A stretch of 16,974 nucleotides of DNA, taken from contig CAZXZY010000015.1 in NCBI GenBank assembly GCA_964645825.1, positions 1 to 16,974 on the forward strand. Direction: 5' to 3'. Position numbers and translations under genes: made by a program. Source of the DNA: JABIAL01 sp964645825. Lineage in GTDB: Bacteria; Patescibacteriota; Patescibacteriia; UBA1558; GWA2-36-10. Positions 14,672-16,974 of this stretch are shown here, in pieces (within the stretch, counting starts at the first letter, position 1; each line of letters starts with the position of its first letter). The notes below the pieces were generated by a model. The model made no database searches. It saw only the letters and a list, made by a program, of their open reading frames with translations, and was not told the DNA's origin.

Positions 14672-16357
14672 ATGTCAATTATTTCCGATCAAAAAATTCA
14701 TAATATTATTAGCAAGGTAGGTTTGGTGAAGCCCGAGATTTTGGATGCTAGTCTAAAATCTGCTCGAGAGAACAAACAAAACTTTGTTACATTTTTAATC
14801 AAGCAGAATTTGATTAAATCAGAAGAAGTTGGGCAGTTGATAGCAAATAGTTTACATGTTCGATTTGTGAATTTAGCTAAAGAACAAATTAAAATAGACG
14901 TCCTCAAGTTATTGCCAGAGATTGTGGCTCGTAAACAAAAAATGGTTGTTTTTCGTCATGATGAAGAAGGTTTGAAAGTAGCCATGCACAATCCATTTGA
15001 TTACAACATGATAAAGATGTTGGAGAAAAAGGTGGGTGATAAGGTAGTTGCTTATTATGCTACAGAGTTTGATATCAAAAATTCATTTGGTCTTTATCGC
15101 AAAGCTATTCAACAGGAATATGCTACTACTATTCAAAAACACGCAGTGGCAGCTCAAGGCTCACGTGCCGAAGATGTTTCAGTTGTACGTTTGGTGGATG
15201 ATTTATTTAGCTATGCTTATACTAATCACGCTTCAGATATTCATATTGAGCCGACAGCAGAAAGCGTAAAGATTCGTTTTAGGATAGATGGTGTATTACA
15301 CGATGTTTTGACTTTGCCAAAAAGCATTCTGGAACTTATAGTCACTAGGCTCAAAATTTTATCCAAATTAAGAACTGACGAAACACGTTCGGCACAAGAT
15401 GGTAAGATTGTGACAAAAGTGGAAGGAGATAAGGTGGATATTCGTGTTTCGATTGTGCCGATCACTCAAGGTGAAAAAGTGGTTATGCGTTTATTAGCTG
15501 CCAAGGGACAGCAATTAAACCTTACAGATCTAGGTATGAAGGGGAGGGATTTAGAAATAGTAATGCAAGCTATTCATCGTCCTTTTGGCATGCTTTTAGT
15601 CACTGGTCCTACTGGTTCTGGTAAGACCACTACTTTGTATGCCTTGATCAAAATTATCAACAAAAGAGATGTAAATATTTGTACCATTGAAGATCCGGTG
15701 GAGTATGATTTGGCGGGGATTAACCAAATTCAGGTTAATGCTAAGACCAACCTTACTTTTGCTGCCGGTTTAAAATCTCTTTTGCGTCAAGATCCAGATA
15801 TTATGATGGTTGGTGAGATCCGAGATGAAGAAACAGCTAGTATAGCTATTAATTCTGCCATGACTGGTCATTTGGTTTTATCAACATTGCATACCAACGA
15901 TGCGGCAACAGCTTTACCTCGTTTATTGGATATGAATATTGAGCCATTTCTAGTAGCTTCTACGCTAAATGTAGTGGTTGCCCAACGTTTGATCAGGCGT
16001 ATTTGTTTGAAATGTATTGTTAGTTATACTTTGTCTGATAAAGAAATTGAAGACATAAAAAAGATGATCGATATTGATAAATTTTTAGACATAGATAAGT
16101 TGAAGGATGTTCGTCTTTATAAAGGTAAGGGCTGTGATAAATGTAATCACACTGGCTACGCTGGTCGTATGGGTGTTTATGAAGTTTTAGAGATTGATGA
16201 TAGTATGCGAGACTTGATCACAACACGAGCAGATTCAGATAAGATAAAAGAGCAAGCTCAAGCTAACGGCATGACTACTATGCTAGAAGATGGTTTTGAT
16301 AAGGTAGTTTCTGGGCAAACTACTTTAGAAGAAATTTTACGTGTTACTCGTCAATAA
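14672..16357 (+). CDS. pilB: PilB/GspE-family type IV pilus assembly ATPase
   Basis: This 561-residue ATPase is of normal family length. An N-terminal MshE/T2SSE_N-like domain (about 5-150) precedes the secretion ATPase core. Visible motifs are the Asp-box region DIHIEP (189-194), Walker A GPTGSGKT (312-319), Walker B with DPDIMMVGEIRDEE (374-387, E382 catalytic), the His box LSTLHTND (403-410), and a tetracysteine zinc site (C445, C448, C488, C491) found in PilB/GspE but not in PilT. It should power pilus extension from the cytoplasmic face of the inner-membrane platform. It follows the REC-zinc ribbon gene on the same strand and precedes pilC by 15 bases. A type II secretion GspE is an alternative, but the pilus is more likely in an AT-rich CPR-like genome next to che genes. 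Confidence 0.93.
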   Translation: MSIISDQKIHNIISKVGLVKPEILDASLKSARENKQNFVTFLIKQNLIKSEEVGQLIANSLHVRFVNLAKEQIKIDVLKLLPEIVARKQKMVVFRHDEEGLKVAMHNPFDYNMIKMLEKKVGDKVVAYYATEFDIKNSFGLYRKAIQQEYATTIQKHAVAAQGSRAEDVSVVRLVDDLFSYAYTNHASDIHIEPTAESVKIRFRIDGVLHDVLTLPKSILELIVTRLKILSKLRTDETRSAQDGKIVTKVEGDKVDIRVSIVPITQGEKVVMRLLAAKGQQLNLTDLGMKGRDLEIVMQAIHRPFGMLLVTGPTGSGKTTTLYALIKIINKRDVNICTIEDPVEYDLAGINQIQVNAKTNLTFAAGLKSLLRQDPDIMMVGEIRDEETASIAINSAMTGHLVLSTLHTNDAATALPRLLDMNIEPFLVASTLNVVVAQRLIRRICLKCIVSYTLSDKEIEDIKKMIDIDKFLDIDKLKDVRLYKGKGCDKCNHTGYAGRMGVYEVLEIDDSMRDLITTRADSDKIKEQAQANGMTTMLEDGFDKVVSGQTTLEEILRVTRQ

Positions 16358-16372
16358 ATAAATTATTTGTAT

Positions 16373-16974
16373 ATGTTATTTTCTTATCAAATCGCTACTC
16401 AAAAAGGTAAAATCGTCAAAGGAAAAATTGAGGCGACTAATTTAGCCGAAGCTAGGACTAAATTAGGAGCAAAAGGGGGCAATCTTTTGAAAATTGTACC
16501 TACTAAAAACAAAGTTGGCTTGCAAATGAATATCAGTTTTGGCCGGGTAAGGTTGTTAGACAAAATGGTATTTGCCAAGCATTTGTCAGTTATGATTAAA
16601 GCTGGCATGCCACTTGATGAAGCCTTGGACACCTTGATTCAACAAAGTTCCTCCGCGCTGTCTAATCTCCTCAAAAAAATATCCGCTCATGTTAAGCAGG
16701 GCAATTCATTGTCAGCAGCCTTAAAAAAATTTCCTCGGGTTTTTGATAGCATGTTTGTAAATATGATAGCTGCTGGTGAGGCTAGCGGTAGGCTAGAAAA
16801 AAATCTAGAGATTGTGGCAACACAGCAGTCAAAGAATTATACTTTACGTAGTAAAATAAAAGCGGCCATGCTTTATCCAATGGTGATATTTATTGCCATC
16901 TTAGGTTTGATGGTGGTGATATCCGTGTTTGTCTTACCAAAGCTATTGGGCTTCTTTACTACGCTGAATGCTAC
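16373..16974 (+). CDS. pilC: PilC/GspF-family pilus platform protein, N-terminal part (partial)
   Basis: The frame opens at ATG 16373 and runs off the window after 200 residues. The short N-terminal region (FSYQIATQKGKIVKGKIEA, 3-21) is standard for PilC/GspF. The first T2SSF domain follows, with FAKHLSVMIKAGMPLDEAL (67-85), the conserved MIAAGEASGRLEKNLEIVA (131-149), YP at 168-169, and the first membrane helix (about 169-193). It forms the inner-membrane platform that PilB turns or pushes during pilus assembly. It starts 15 bases after pilB with no Shine-Dalgarno sequence. No pilT lies between pilB and pilC; any retraction ATPase must be outside this window. Confidence 0.92.
   Translation, partial: MLFSYQIATQKGKIVKGKIEATNLAEARTKLGAKGGNLLKIVPTKNKVGLQMNISFGRVRLLDKMVFAKHLSVMIKAGMPLDEALDTLIQQSSSALSNLLKKISAHVKQGNSLSAALKKFPRVFDSMFVNMIAAGEASGRLEKNLEIVATQQSKNYTLRSKIKAAMLYPMVIFIAILGLMVVISVFVLPKLLGFFTTLNA

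Noticed and set aside
1..16974. CRISPR arrays, tRNA or rRNA genes, insertion sequences, phage attachment sites
   Set aside because: No regularly spaced repeats, cloverleaf-like stretches, transposase motifs or flanking direct repeats were seen. The only non-coding gaps above 50 bases are 5950-6044 and 10670-10857.

Overview
The window is AT-rich (roughly one third G+C by eye, not computed), densely packed and uses the standard genetic code. The proteins look like those of a candidate-phyla-radiation (Patescibacteria-type) bacterium. The signs are short intergenic gaps, almost no Shine-Dalgarno sequences, a surface-glycan locus with several small methyltransferases, and a compact type IV pilus ATPase/platform pair. 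This placement comes from overall resemblance, not from a marker gene, and should be treated as an inference.

Region 1 (1-3323, plus strand) is the end of a glycan cluster. It holds the tail of an unidentified gene, a GT4 glycosyltransferase, two SAM-dependent methyltransferases and a DUF616-type putative glycosyltransferase, closely spaced or overlapping. Region 2 (3330-5949, minus strand) holds a polyprenyl-phosphate sugar phosphotransferase followed by a Wzx-like flippase. It converges on region 1 and diverges from region 3 across a compact bidirectional promoter with overlapping -10 boxes. Region 3 (6045-10669, plus strand) holds two tandem paralogous O-antigen-ligase/Wzy-type membrane proteins, each with a TPR tail, then a further methyltransferase. 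Together these encode priming, assembly, methyl decoration, flipping and polymerisation or transfer of a lipid-linked glycan.

Region 4 (10858-14644, plus strand) follows a 188-bp non-coding region containing a promoter, a terminator-like hairpin and a long leader stem-loop. It encodes a chemosensory module: an MCP-like receptor split by one in-frame TAA, CheW, CheA, and a CheY-like response regulator fused through a low-complexity linker to a C-terminal four-cysteine zinc ribbon. It runs directly into region 5 (14672-end), which holds the PilB extension ATPase and the beginning of the PilC platform protein. No cheR, cheB, cheZ or pilT is present here.

The most interesting part is region 4-5. 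It reads as a stripped-down, Chp-like chemosensory pathway that probably controls type IV pili, with an unusual zinc-ribbon output protein next to PilB. The receptor gene is interrupted in the return arm of its signalling hairpin while both halves remain open.
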